Shown here: piece by piece, positions 25,053 through 38,082 of the stretch
Layout of the letters: every line of letters begins with the position of its first letter
Position numbering within the stretch: the stretch's first letter is position 1
Source: Powellomyces hirtus
Lineage: Eukaryota > Chytridiomycota > Chytridiomycetes > Spizellomycetales > Powellomycetaceae
NCBI GenBank assembly: GCA_025526995.1
Contig: JAHLKG010000001.1
Span: forward strand, 62,001 to 126,000
DNA: 64,000 nucleotides
Direction: 5' to 3'
Notes under the pieces: generated by a model
What the model was told of the DNA's origin: nothing
Database searches by the model: none
Seen by the model: the letters and a program-made list of their open reading frames with translations, nothing else
Position numbers and translations under genes: made by a program

Positions 25053-27008
25053 TTACCGCGTCGGCATTGTGACCTCCCAGACTGGGCGGCTTTGCGCGGG
25101 TTTTGAAGATAGAGGGATGGGTCTGGGTATGACATCCGAGCCTGTGTCGCTGAACACGGAGCGAGTGGCAGATCTGGGACGTTCTGAAAATCTATCCCCA
25201 AGGAGAAAGAAAGGCTCGATGGTTATAGGCGTGATCGGTGTGCGTCTTTGATATGCGTCGGCACTTTGCGGTCGAGAGAAATGTCGCCTCGTGGAAGCCG
25301 TTCCCTCAGGGGTCCACACCCGGGGAGTTTTGTTTGGAGTCACGGCCCGCGAAGCCGGGATGGAGGCAGACTGTGAATTGCTCTGTTCTGTCCATGGCCG
25401 TCGGGGCAGGATCTTTTGGATCGGTGTTCTCGGTTTTAGAGCTGGTGGTTGAGGTAGTGGTTGATGCAGCTGCAGTTGATGTAGAACCAATGGCTTTGGT
25501 TTGGGTATCGGCGCCCGGCCAGTCTTTGCCGATCCGAACCCCTTGCGAGAGACGCGTGATGCTCGTCTAGAAAGAATCTGGGTAGATTCTTTAGCTGCGG
25601 CTGCGGCGTCGTGGGCCAATGCCACAGGGTCGTCGCGGGACTTTTCTAAAATGGCCCCCATTTGTCGGAGCACCTTCATGCGACGCATACGAGCGCGGAT
25701 GATTTTGAGTTCCGCGGTTGTCCACCAGCTGTTGATTTTCCCTGACTGGGGCTGCGTGAGGTCGACGTCGGAACCGGACGGGTTGAGCTGCACCGCGGGC
25801 TTGACATACAAGCTGCGTCGGCGCGGCGGTCGAGCACGGATCTCGTCAAGATCATCTGAAGTGTCCGAGCCGCTGCTGCTCGAGTCCTCGTTTAAGTCAT
25901 CATCATCATCTTCCTCTTTCCCAACTTTCTTGTTGCTGTGCATCCACGACGGAATGTCGGGGGGAGGACGGTATATTTCTTCCGGCCACAGAAACGCGCG
26001 CTCAATGATATCAAGCGGTACGTGGAGGCGGTTCTCGGCCAGAGCCCCCGCCAAGCGCTTGCAAGCTGCTCGCTGGAGCTTTCGAGCAGGTGTGTCGAGG
26101 GTCCGCACCACCCTGCCCGCCGCTCCTTCACCGCTCCGAGATGCGCTTCGGGCCATGAAGCTCGGTCGGCGGCTCAGCACGGGTGGGAGCGGAGACATGA
26201 TGTCTGAATGCGTGCTGCCCATGTAGGGGTTGAAACGAATGAGTGGAATCATTTCCTGACTCTTGTCTCGCTTCTCCGATGGTGCTGCTGAATGCTTCCT
26301 CTGAATGGACAATGATCGGACACTGCTGCGCCCTCTTTCGACTTGCCCACCTGAAGAAAAAACGACCTCGATTTACTTTCTCACTCTCAAGGTATTCCAA
26401 ATAGGAAACTCACCACTAGGTGTCTGTCGTCCCCTAGACAGACGTGACGCACTTGGTCGCCCCGATTCCGCTGGCACCACCAGTGGAGGCTTTAAAGTCT
26501 GCAACGGATTGGTGGTGCTCTTGCCACGTCCCGAAGTCTTGAGGTGTCCATCCGACCCTTGAGCCTGCGCCTTCTTAGCGCGCTGGCGAGCCAACTCTGC
26601 TCTTTTCCGTGCATTAATGGAATCGCGACTATACTTTGACGTTTTGTGGGGCTCTGGCGAAACGGCCGAGGGTTCCGGCGGCTTCACGACCACAGGCTCG
26701 GGGGACGCAACACGCTTCGCATACTGACAATGTGAGAAGTTCGCCACCACGAGTCTCACAGTGGGCAAATCAGGATTGCGTTTCCGCGCATCCTGCAGAG
26801 CCGTGCGGAGCCGGTGCGACTCGGCTAGACATGGAAGGCGAAATCGAATCGAGGGGCTCACGATAAGCTTTTTCGGCCCCGCTGGAACGTCCATGGCGAG
26901 CATGGCTGCATGTGAAATCGGGTAGTGGACCCCCTTCTTGTAAGCTTTCCCACCTGCCCATGATGATCCATGCTGTGAGGTGTGTGCCGTCGCCACTGCG
27001 CTCGCCAT
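25053..27008 (-). CDS. Unknown, largely disordered basic protein
   Basis: Two exons, 26414-27008 and 25053-26350, joined across a 63 bp GTGAGT..TTCAG intron in frame, giving 630 residues. The start ATG at 27008 gives MASAVATAHTSQHGSSWAGG. I recognise no domain. Visible features: an N-terminal ordered-looking part (YPISHAAMLAMDVPAGPKKL, LRTALQDARKRNPDLPTVRL), a basic RKRAELARQRAKKAQ helix, a middle LQRAACKRLAGALAENRLHV then a WPEEIYRPPPDIPSW motif, an acidic Asp/Glu run, and a Ser/Pro/Arg-rich tail. Codon use and the clean intron support a real gene. It ends 89 bp from the aprataxin stop, tail to tail. It could be a fungal cytoskeletal or nuclear scaffold, but this is a guess. Confidence 0.7.
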
Positions 27009-28402
27009 CGTAGTCTTGTTACTTTTCCCATGTGCGATATGGAATGCTGTCAAAACCCAAAGAGTCGGAGAGCGGTGATCATTACGTTACTTGTGGCTTG
27101 CTTGGCACGTGACCGACGCGGAGCATTTCCCCAAAGCCACGACCCACCTTGGAATTTTTCATCTCGTCTGGATAGGCACTAGAACCTTTCATGAAAAATT
27201 GACTGGGTGAGGGCGGGATTTGATTACTGATACGAAATTGCAGAGGTAGTTATAGTGAAGTATTATTGGTCTCCATAAAATAGTTCACAGCGTAAAGCAG
27301 GGCGGATCCTTGTTAGCAAGAGATTTCCGGAACGCGTAACCACATAGCTCCGATGGGTAACCGTGACTTCCTATCGCGTTGAGTTCTCGAGTCCCTATAT
27401 AGCTGGTTGCTCTAGGTCGTACGCGAGAACAATCTCACGTTGTGTCAGAAATGAAATGCTTCAGATTGGTATGGTATTGTGAGTCCTGGTCGCTGATGAA
27501 GCTGTGCGGGACCAGATTCGAACAGAGTCTTCTGATCTTGAAACTCCTGGGGACAACTCGGACATCTTCGCCGTACAATAAAGCGGGATGACGTAGCCAA
27601 CCGGCTCTTCGGGCTTCAGGAACATTTTTCGGACTCGTACCAGCGATTGCTTACTGGCGACAATTCATAAAACTGCTGCGATTCTCAGTGACATAGCTTG
27701 ATCTTCCGTAGAAATTCAAGCAAAAAAAAACCACGCCGATAACAGTACTGCCCTCACCTGGACCGAAATTTCGCTGCCCGGTGAACTTTTTTTCAAAGCC
27801 GTTATTCATATTCGGCCCTGTAAATGGGACAAAATAGCTCTGTACCAGATATTCCCTGCGAGGCAGATTGCGGAATCGCTGTAAGGATTGGTACACGGGG
27901 ACTTTCTGAATCATCTCCTGAATGTGCGTCGAACTATAAAGAATGTTGCAACTCGACCATCAATGGCGGCATCGCCATGGTTCCAGAGACTTCTCCCCAA
28001 GCCCGAATCAGACCATTAGAAGCCGCGGTAACGTCAGTCTGATAGGCATAAACGCCATGGTTTCATACATCGGAAGCAGCTCTAACTTTGTGTGCTCCCG
28101 TTTCGCAATATGTAGTTGGCGCATAAATAGCTTGCGGGCGGTGCATCGCCATTTTCGATGTACTGACATACTTATGACTGCGTGCCTGGCAACGGGCAGA
28201 ACCATGGGGACGATTATCTGATCAATAATGACTGGGAACTTGTTAATATTGACAGGTCGTCGGAAATTGACAGTATCTGGATGGAACCGGCTGGGCCAGC
28301 CTTAAGTCGTGGGACCAGCGACGCTCGGATAGCGAGTTGTTAAGAACCGACAGACCCCATCTCGCGGAGCAGGATCAGCTATAAGGTTCCGCAGCAACAC
28401 AC
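27009..28402. other. Intergenic, no gene seen
   Basis: 1.4 kb between divergent genes. Frames are short, shifted and unrelated to known families. Likely promoter DNA for both neighbours. Confidence 0.5.
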
Positions 28403-29745
28403 ATGATGGCTTACAGTGGAAACTCAGCGGCCGTTCCCTCATCAGGGGGGATTCCTCCTCCTCCTCGGGCACCCGGGCCAGGTGTTCCCGGCCGTGATCG
28501 ATCCCCAGGAGGACGACGCTCGCTCTCTCCTCCCAGAGGTGGACGCAGATCAATGTCTCCTCCTCGCGGTGGACGCCCTCCGCACGATTACTACGACCAG
28601 CGTGCTCCCGCACCTTATGACAGCCGAGGATACGAGCCTTATCCGCCTCCGCCCCCTCGGGGAGGTGGGTACGGAAACCCGGGTTACGACCGTGGCTATG
28701 ATGACCGTGGAGGCTACCCGCCCCGCGGCGGCTATGGAGGTGGCTATGGAGGCGGTCACGGTGGCGGTGGTTATGGTGGCCCCCCGCCGCGCTACGGTGG
28801 ACACGGTGGAGGTGGCGGTTACGGAGGCGGCGGATACGGAGGTGATCGCCACGGAGGACCTCCTCCCAGAGGAGGCGGTTATGGTGGCCGTCGCAGTCCG
28901 CCCCCGAAAAGACGATACGAAGTTATCAAGTACGTTCTGGTGCCTTGCATCACGCTCTTGGAATTGGAACTGATGACTTGATTATGTGTCGCATTACACA
29001 GGGGCAATGAAGAGCAGAGGCAAACGACCACATGTCTTTACGTTGGAAACTTGCCATACAGCTATCGCGAGGAGGATAGTAAGAAATTCTAATCACATTG
29101 GCAAAGATCCTGGAAGCCGGCTTTTCACACACACTCTCCGTATAGTTTCAGACCTCTTTGACCGTTACGGTCGCTTGAGGAGTGTATCCGTTCCTACCGA
29201 TCGATTCACTGGTCGCAACAAAGGGTAACGACTGGGGAGGAACCAATGTGGCACAAGATCGTATTTCCTTATCATTCTTGTTAGGTTTGCATTTGTTACA
29301 TTTGAGGACCGCCGTGATGCCGAGGACGCAAAGAACAAGTATGTAACCACAGCGCATCCCACACATTGGCGGCTATGCACCGCTTGCGTTTTTTCTCTTC
29401 TAATGTTGCCCGTCTTATTATCAGATACGATGAACACCCGATTGAAGGTCGTCGTCTGAAGATTGACTGGGACATTGGTGCCGACAAGAAGGATGAGATC
29501 AAGTCTGTTGTGCGTCCTCCCCGAGCAGCGCCTGCGGACGCTGCCCCTAGTGATGGCTTTGGCAGGGATCGCGGACGATCCCCGCCTCCCTCGGCTGGTA
29601 TGTCCAATAAATCGTTTGTTACATTGGTACACATTGGACAGATGGGAACTGACCGCTGTGCTGGTTGATAGGTCGCAGATCTCCTCAGTACAGCCCTTAC
29701 CGAAAGCGCTCGCCGAGCCCTTACTCGTCTGCTCGTCACCCGTGA
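28403..29745 (+). CDS. RRM protein with Gly/Tyr/Arg-rich N terminus (Tra2/hnRNP type)
   Basis: Six exons. The first ATG is 28403. Residues 1-180 are Pro-, Gly-, Tyr- and Arg-rich with RSLSPPRGG-type and GGYGG repeats. After an intron at 28938 one RRM follows over several exons: RNP2 CLYVGNLPYSY, then LFDRYGRLRSVSVPTDRFTG, RNP1 KGFAFVTFED, and the closing strand IEGRRLKIDWDIG. A short C-terminal RS-like tail reads GRRSPQYSPYRKRSPSPYSS with TGA at 29743-29745. Each splice site is GT..AG and keeps the RRM in frame. The layout (RS/G-rich, RRM, RS) resembles transformer-2 and related splicing regulators, so a nuclear pre-mRNA-binding role is likely. The low-complexity head would favour condensate formation. 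The orthologue name is uncertain. Confidence 0.85.
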
Positions 29746-30901
29746 ACAAAGTCATGGGAGATTCTTTGGAAATCACGTCGCTCGATTTGGAATTTGGAGA
29801 TTGGAAATTTGCCTGGATGGATTTCTCCTGTGTGAGGATGCGCGATGTAGAATACTTGTACAAAAATAATTGGAAAATACCTCAGTGGATGAGACAACAA
29901 TAACCCCCGGACCGGAAGCAGATTGTGATCTCTCTGGATGAGGAGTTTGATTGCGGAATGCGGATCAAAGCTGATTATACAAACGGACAAAGGTCAATGG
30001 AAGTCAGTGGTAACAAGGTCCTTGGGGGCGGCACTGGACATCTACCACCTTCTCCAATGGTCCCAACAACACCTGTTCGAGAGCGGCACTTTTCGCACGG
30101 GATTGGGTGTGGAGTTGTTTTGGGTCACAGCCGATGAATCCTAGGGTTCAACTCAGTGTATATCTCGATCCAACCCCTGTGAAAACCGCATTTTTGCGAC
30201 CAGCGACGGCGAATCTTGTGGGTGTTCCGGGTCAGGAGATGAATCTTCGTATCAGCGCGGCGGACTCTGTACGCACAAGAGATGGTTGGCGCGAGAATGG
30301 ATGGATAAAAACTATAAAGCCCCGATCGGTGGTCGACAGCCCATCATCATCGGCATACAGCATATCGAATGCAGCTATTTCTGGGAGTAGACAAAATACA
30401 ATTGTGGACCTCTGGCGCAAACGCTGATGTGCTTGGGGGAGAGAGAGAAACCCCACAGATGAAAATTGCGGAAAACAGCAGGCAAGGTGGTAGATACCGC
30501 AAGTTGGTCGATCAGTCAGAAGATCTAAGGATCGCTTTACAAACGGGGTCACGGCCCCGGACTGGGAGAAAAAAGGCGATGAGGAGAGATCCCCGCTACC
30601 GGGACATGCAGATCATTACAAGGTTGGAAAATCGAAAAGATGTGGAGTTGGATCTTTCTGATCTATCGTATCTGAGACGTGCGGCAACAGATGCATTATC
30701 ACACGTCTGACTCGTATGTCGACAAGCAAAAGGTTACACGCCACGTTTGACCGCAACCACATGAGCGAAGATTTCAGTTGGAGGGCACGACTGAGTAAGG
30801 TATTCTTATAAACAAGAGAGTATATATACAGGCGAGTTTGAGAGGGGAAAAAAGAGGAAGGTGCGGGTGAGGAAACAGGCGCGCAGGGGAGAGAAAGGGG
30901 A
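29746..30901. other. Intergenic, doubtful ORFs
   Basis: Contains short open frames only, the longest a plus frame of about 113 codons ending near 30710 without recognised motifs. The RRM gene and PRP46 converge here. No supported gene. Confidence 0.45.
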
Positions 30902-32768
30902 TCAAAATCCGCCTCGTCCAAGCTTTGGTTTCCAGTCGATTGGATGTGTTTCGGGCGTCTGTAAGAGAAAACCACACCACGTAAGTATTGGATGTCATGA
31001 CAAGGGTACAAGTGCGGGCAAGAAAGGTTGGATGGACTACGAATACGTACGGCATTGGCATCTTCTTTCCAGATCTTGATCGTCTTGTCGGCCTCACCCG
31101 TGATGAGCCGGGAACCGGTGCGGTCGAAAGAGGAGCAGAAGATTCCGGCTTCGCTGTCGAGTGATCCTGGTTGGACGAGCGATTCTGCGGTTTGGAAGTT
31201 GTAGCCCGTCTTGTAGTCCCAGAAGTGCATAGATCCGTTGTCGGCTGCGAAAAAAGAAAAAGTAGGGCCAGTCAGAATACGGATGACCTATTGGATTGAT
31301 CGTGATGAATAGATTACTGTGCACACCTCCTGAAAACAGAACACCCTCTTGGTTGCAAGCGAGCGTGTTGACGATCGCGTTGTGTCCCTCCAAGTTTTGT
31401 ATGAAATTACCCTCTGGGCATTTCCACTGCTTGATATTGTCCGGACTAGCGGACGCAAATGTGAATTCTTTGGGGTTGATGGCAAGGGCGCGGACGGCCT
31501 TCTTGTGGTGCGTCAAGACGCTCATTGTCTTTCCTGCCGCGAGGTCCCACAGCCGAACGGTAGAGTCCATGGAGGAGGTGATGACCTGCGGGTCGGCTTC
31601 CTGGCACTTGACATCGGACACGGTGGACGTGTGGCCCGTCAGGGCAAAAATCTGGGCTTTTGTCCGCATGTCCCACACGCGGGCAGTCGAATCTCGACCG
31701 CCAGTGACCATCACGTCCAGGGTTGGGTGCAGCGACAGGTTATAGACACCGCTGAGATGTCCGTGGTAGTGTCGGATGACTTTGTTGTACTCGAGATCCC
31801 AGCATTTCACCATCTTGTCTTCACCGCAGGAAAACAGGTACGGGTGCCGCGGGGAGACGGCCAGTCCTCGAACAGCGGAAATGTGACCAGTGAGCGTCAG
31901 TTTCAGTGTTCCAGATGCGAGATCCCAAATCTATTGACGCAGTAGACGTCAGACATATGCAGATATAGGGTGGCGTTCCAATCATAATGGTTACCTTGAT
32001 GACACGGTCTCCAGCTCCTGTCACAAACCATTCGTTTCCCGGATCCACCGCAATCGACCGGACCCAGCCCAGGTGTCCGCTGATCACCCTCATCAGCTTC
32101 CATGGAGCATGCCATTTTGGTTTGGGGACCTTTCTTGGCTCTTTAATTCTAACTAGAGCCGAGGATGCATCTGACGGATAACTCCGTGGCGGAAGAGCAG
32201 CCTGTTTCCGCAACGCAAGAACTCCAACTCCACTCTGCGTCGCCTCTTTCCTGCAAGAAGCCGGAAAACAGAACTCTTTGTTCAGGAACGTGTTCCGGGA
32301 AGCAGATCTCCCAACCTCAAACTCACCGTTGCGCTTGGTCTGTCGATACCGAGTCGATCAGGCTCTGCATGTTGGCGTCCGACGCATCGGGTCCTGACGG
32401 AGGCCGTGCCGGTGCGGGAGTTGTGGTAGTTGCTGACTTTGCAGCAGGCGCTTTTGCCGCCTGGGCGAGAACTGCTTTCGGAAGCTCTTTTACGTGATCC
32501 CATTCATCGATGATTTTCGAGGCTAGCTTCAAACGCTGGCTATGGAAACGATGATAGGATCCGAGGCGAAGCATTCATTAGATGATTTCCTCACATGCTC
32601 CTTCACAGAATACTATGGGACGCTTTACCTTGGAGGGTCGGCAGGAGCCGCGGTGCCCGCGTTTGCGAGGAAGACTTCGCGAGTGCGCTTTATGGAATTT
32701 TCGACGACCTCGGCAAGCGGCGGTAGTATCACTTCTTCTCCCGGGGCCGTTGGCTTCTCGTTGGCCAT
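30902..32768 (-). CDS. PRP46: Prp46/PLRG1 WD40 splicing factor
   Basis: Spliced gene; ATG 32768 gives [20 protein letters not shown] then [13 protein letters not shown], the usual PLRG1 head. After two introns the protein reads [20 protein letters not shown] and then a seven-blade WD40 propeller: [17 protein letters not shown] (joined), [64 protein letters not shown], and [20 protein letters not shown]. The final exon completes [19 protein letters not shown], equal in form to the PLRG1 C terminus, with TGA at 30902-30904. PLRG1/Prp46 is a core subunit of the Prp19/NTC complex that activates the spliceosome. Intron ends and reading frames agree throughout. Divergent from LARP1 over 1.1 kb. Confidence 0.93.
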
Positions 32769-33887
32769 CTTTTTGATTTGGTCCTTTTGGATTGCTGACT
32801 TGTCTACAGAGAGAGATCTTGCCCCTTGGCTTCGAGACGTCTTGAGCTCAACCCAGGACCTCAGAAATCACGTGACAGCTTTGAAGAACACGTGTCGGTG
32901 CGCAGCAATTACTAAAAGAAGGATCTGGTCTCTCGACTGTTTTTTTTCTCAACGCGACGCTGACGTTTGAAAGTTGAAGCGAAAAAGTGAACTTGTTTTG
33001 ATCAGCCGCTCAATTCATTCAATTGCGTTGCTTAATATGAGACTAAACTAAAATGATTATTTTGGATGGATGGAATGCATCCATTTGAATGAATGAATTG
33101 TGTCTTTCTCGCTTAGACTTGAAGACTCGCTCCCCTCGGCCGTCGACGGGAAAAACAGGGCTTGCTTTGCTTTGCTGGTTGCCTTCCTCCCCCCATTTCG
33201 ACAGGCTTTGGCCAACCTCCCTCGCCCTCGTCTCCCAGAGTAAACCCTCTATTTTTTTTCCTTCTTCTCTGGCTCCGCCCTTTGGCTTTTCCTTGCTTTT
33301 GTCCCTGTCGTCGTGTTCTGGGACCTGTCAAACTCCGCTCTCGAAACGACAACCGAATCTCCTCTACCCGCAGAAAAAAAAAACTCAAATTACGCATTGA
33401 CTTGTACCATACACCGCTAGCTGGTTGAAAAGGCACTCGTTCTATTTCGTCGTCCGGCAACACCCTTCTGTTCCCGACGACCCTTCCCCGGAACGGGGTT
33501 CCCAACCGGTACTGCTGACTTACCGACACGTGGGAACAGTCCCAAAATCCTGATTCTGGAACAAAGTCGGTATGGGCCACGAATCCGCATATACATGCAG
33601 TTGAGAGAGTGTGGGAAGGGAGCGAAGGGGGTTTGCACGATTGGCAGTGTAGAGAGTGCTTCCTGGATTCTGTGAACCCTGTCATGCCCTGCCTCAAACC
33701 TCGTTGGGGCATTCGAGCACTTCCCTTAGACGCGAGCAGTGCAGCTTGAGCACCCATCTCTCCCGCTGCCGTGAATAAACCATTCGTGCTAAAATCAGTC
33801 TCTCTGCATTCACCAATTAGAGCCGACTCCACGAAACCAATATTTCGCCGTATTGTCCGGGAACAGTTCCCAACAACTACAATCACA
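32769..33887. promoter_or_regulatory. Divergent promoter region, PRP46 / LARP1
   Basis: 1.1 kb without a supported gene. It is pyrimidine-rich on the plus strand (33160-33330). A long minus-strand open frame (33113-34354) is antisense to LARP1 exon 1 and is read as a shadow. Confidence 0.45.
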
Positions 33888-36800
33888 ATGACATCCGATA
33901 CTGACAACAGCGTGCAAGTGGCAGCGGTTGAAGCCTCCACACTGGTGGCACACGAAAAGCATAGTGCAGCTGCAAGTGCAGATTCGAAGACCTGGGCTGG
34001 ACTCGCACATTCGACATCTGCTTTGGATATCGAACCATCCACAAAATCCAATCTCTCGCCAGCCGCTGAGACATCCGTAGAGCTTGTGCAAACAGGTAAG
34101 CTGACGGATTGATCCTGTTGCAAAACTGCCTTATAGGTGTCTTTTGGCGTATTATCCACCTCCGAGGAGCTGAGAATACTTGCTAACCTATGCCTGACAG
34201 ATGCACCGTCGAGCGACAAGAGTAGTGCTCCTTCAGCGGACATTGCGGCAGAGGCTGTTTCCGAAGCAAAGAAGGCTGTTGTCCCTGCGCCAGTACCTTC
34301 GGTAAATATTTGGAAAGTCCGATTAGAGGAACAGCAAAAGCAGGCAGAACACACGCGGAAACCCGCCCCGGCTCAGAAATCACATGAACCGACTCGTCAT
34401 CGACATGCCGCAAAGGAGAAAGCGCGCAAAGAGCAGGAGGATCTTGACGCCGCTGAGGGTTTTGTCAAGGTACAATCGAAGAAACCGGCTCCGAAGAAGG
34501 AGCGAACTCGTCCTGCCAAAGCAGCAAACGCCACATCTGGTTTAGCCGCTGCTCCCGTTACCGTCAGCAAAGGCGTAGCAAAGTCTGCTGGGCCAACACA
34601 GGAGGCACCCATTGCAGTAAAGGCCACACCCGTGGCAGACAAGCCCGCAGAAGCACCGGCACCGAAGGCTGATAGCAATGTCACGCCAGTTGACGACGTG
34701 AAAGAAGTTCCTACAAAGCCAAAGGAACCGACTCGCGCCGGCCCGATTGCAGCCAAGGTAAGTTCTGCGAATGATTGATTCTTTCTTGGCATGTTTTTAA
34801 TTGCATAAACAGATTGTTCAGACCGCTGCGCGCAGTGAAAATCTCTTTGCAAAAGCCAGCTCTGGCGCAGATGCTGATGCTGCGCCTTTGCAAACTGAGA
34901 TCTGGCCGACCCTGGGAAGTGCGCCCGCCGTGACCACCAATTCTGCCGCTCCCTCCATGGCCCCTACTGTGGCAACGAGCGCTGGAAAGAAAGCCGGTTG
35001 GGCAAAGCTGGACGTGCCCATTCACTACCCGCCACCCTTGTCTTTTGCGAACCGCCCTGCAGCGCGTGCAAACAAGCAAGGTGGTAAGCGTACCGAAGAG
35101 AAAGCAAAGGCCACTGATGACGGAAAGGAAGCCCCTGCGGCAGTCCCTGCGGCACCGCGTTCCGAAAGCGGTAAGCCGCGCAATCGCGCAGCTCCTCGTG
35201 CTGCGGCTACACCGGTTGCGCAGCAGCCGCGCCCATCTCCTCGCAGAGAGTCCAATGCCTCGGTCGCGTCGGCGGTCTCATATACTAGCGCCAACAACTC
35301 TACGGTGGGAACGTCGACGGAAGCAATGTCCCATCACGCGTTCAATCAGCAGCGCAATGCTCGTCGTGGAGGTCGCGGTGGAAGGGGAAAGATGAGTGTA
35401 CCGAGAGGGAGTCGCCCTCACTACGGATACGGCGGCAGTACCCACGCCGTACCACTGGGCCACGTCGCCGGCCCATCTCAGAACCCTTACTACGGTTACA
35501 CTGAACCCGAGCCTGTCGAACTTGAAACCATCAAGTGGTGGATGCGCACACAAATGTATGATTGGCGCTGAAATTATTCGCGTTGTGGTGTGTTGCTCAT
35601 TTGAGGCTTTTCTATTTTAGTGAGTACTACTTTTCGGTTGAAAATTTGTGCCATGATATCTTTTTCCGCCGTCAAATGAACGCTACCAACGGAGGTGTTC
35701 CCGTTCTGCTGGTTGCTGGATTCAACCGCGTGCGGTCTCTCATCAATGTCGCCAAAGGAAAGGCTGTCATGAAGGAACAGGTTGACTCAGTTGAGGTGGA
35801 GACGCCGGCATGGACGAAAGCACTTGTCACAGCTGCGTGTGAAGGGAGCGACGTAGTGGAAATTGTTGTCGACGACGCCGATGAGCACTTTATCCGAAGA
35901 AAGGGCAACTGGGAATTCTGGCTATTGCCTTCCGAGACTAATACCGAAGCCGTTAAGGAGGAGGGGGCAACTCCGACCACAGAACATGGCCATCCAGCTG
36001 CATCCTCGGCGGCGGCGGAAGCTGCCTTGCCCGAATCCTCTGTCGATACCAATGGTCATAATGCCACTGGTCTATCCACTACGGCTTTGAAAATGCCGAC
36101 CCCTCCCATGTCCCCCGCTGATGCGGCCTCCCCTTCTCCTTTTAATGGCGAACAAAACATTGAACTACCAGGCCACCCAAACGGGGTTAGCCCAGCCACA
36201 CGAGCTGGGCGATCCCAGGGAACCGAGGAGGAGGAGGGTGTGTGGGAAAAGGCCACTGCCCGTCGCCGATCATCAAAAGTGCGGGGCGGCTACACAGCTC
36301 CAACTCCTCTCACATCTCGCAGCGGTAGTTTCAAAGAAGTAGATGAGGAAGGTGTAGCAAGCGATAGCGATGAATGGACTGGAGTAGAAATGGCTGGTCG
36401 TCGGAGATTCAGCAATGCTGGCTTGTTTGAGGCGGTACAGGCTATAAGCGACGAAAGCGAAGATAGTGAGGAAGAGAGTGATGACGAAGATCCTGACATT
36501 GTTGTCGTAGCGCGGCACATCCCGATTAGCAAAAGCACCGGCATCACTCTCGAGGGAGAGGAGGATGAATGGGCTGATATCGATGACGAAGATGTCGATG
36601 GACTTTTGATCGTCACACAACGGAAGGCTTCGGGATCTGAGGACGAGTATGAGACTGTCCTCGTCGTACCAAACGGCAATTCAACGGCGTATCAGCTGAG
36701 CACCGCAGCTGCAGCCATCCTCACACCACAGGCGTCGCCTGCCATCATGCACCAAAACCTTCCTCCTCGTAAACACGCCACAGCTCCGTTTGATCGCACT

Positions 36801-38082
36801 CGCGCTGACGAGGAAATCAACGAGATCATCAACGAAGGGCTGTACTACTACGAGCATGACTATCTGACGCCAAAGAAGCCGAAAAACAAGGTTCAGACGC
36901 TTGGAGGCGATGAGTTCCGGCTCTTGCAGAATGGCCTACACAGCCCGGCTCGCCCATATGACCGGGCAGAGAACGGATACTTTGACCTTCCGGACTTGGA
37001 CACCCCTAAGCGAGGCGTAAAGGTGCCTCGAACTCCTCGGCGATACTGGGAGGGTGCCACGAGCGCAAGCCCTCCCGTAGGTTACCTGATGAACAGATTG
37101 GAAGCAGAGGCCGCAGCGGTGGCTGCGGACAAGCCCCACGCTTCTGTTGATATTCCTCGCTCTGCCGCAACTACAGCTGATGATCACGTCCTCGGAACGA
37201 GTTTCAACGAGTTCCCTGTGTTCCAGCACCCTTCTTATGAGCTTCTGAAGGAGAATGGATTCATTCAGCACAAATATTCAAAGTATCGAGCAAAGGCAAT
37301 CAAAGGTATTAGCGAAATTCACTTGCATCTAGGGATGTGATATGCGCCTAATACTTACGATTTTTTCAGAACGCAAGCGACTGGGCCCCGGACGATCACC
37401 GGAGATGAACACGCTGTTTCGTTTCTGGTCGCACTTTTTGCGCGACCACTTTAACGACCGACTTTACAAGGAGTTCCGGTCGGTGGCGCTCGCCGATTCT
37501 TTGGAAGGTTACAGATATGGCCTCGAGTGCTTGTTCCGTTTCTACTCTTACGGATTGGAGAACCGTTTCCGAAAGGATCTTTTCGAAGACTTTGTCAGTC
37601 TAGTCCAGGAGGAATACGTTGCGTCCCACGGTGCTCAAGTGTATGGTCTCGAGAAATTCTGGGCGTACCTCAAGTGGAGGAAGGACAAAGCCAAGCGCCC
37701 CGAAGTGGACTGGGCTGTTGAGAACAACCGCGTGCTGTCGGACGCTCTCAAACGATTCAAAACAGTTGAGGACTTTAGGCGCGTGGCGAGGAACGGTCCT
37801 AACGCATTCGGCAAGAAGCCGCAGCCCAATCACACCATTCGCCACCCAGCCAACGGCACGGCGAGTCACCACCACCCCCAACACCAGCATCAGCACCAGA
37901 CGCACCACCAGAACTCGGCCAATGCAAACGGCTCCGGCAAGCACAATGGTCGAAGAAACCCGAAGCAGCAGCAGCGCCAGAGCAACCATCACTCACACAA
38001 CAACCACCGCGCTCCTGCTCCGCCTGCTGAGGAAAAAGGACTCTTTGAAATGGAAATGGAGTTCCCCCCTCTCGGTGCTTGA
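33888..38082 (+). CDS. LARP1: La-related protein 1 (LARP1) with La motif and DM15 region
   Basis: Five exons; ATG 33888 ([20 protein letters not shown]). A long Ala/Pro/Lys-rich head is followed by the La motif near 35500-35900: IKWWMRTQ, then across the intron with a GTATGA donor, [36 protein letters not shown]. An acidic Ser/Glu middle follows. The DM15 region starts [20 protein letters not shown] and, after the last intron (about 37305-37370), [57 protein letters not shown], a near-perfect DM15 match. The end is His/Gln/Asn-rich. LARP1 binds the 5' cap and TOP mRNAs and poly(A), linking TOR signalling to ribosomal-protein synthesis. Yeast Sro9/Slf1 lack DM15, so this is the fuller ancestral form. 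Stop TGA at 38080. Confidence 0.93.

Noticed and set aside
28550..28852. Minus-strand frame rich in Ala, Thr and Val
   Set aside because: It is the complement of the Gly/Tyr-rich repeats of the RRM gene.
33113..34354. A 413-codon minus-strand open frame
   Set aside because: It is antisense to LARP1 exon 1 and its promoter, is Ser/Cys-rich and has no domain; the plus-strand exons are well supported.
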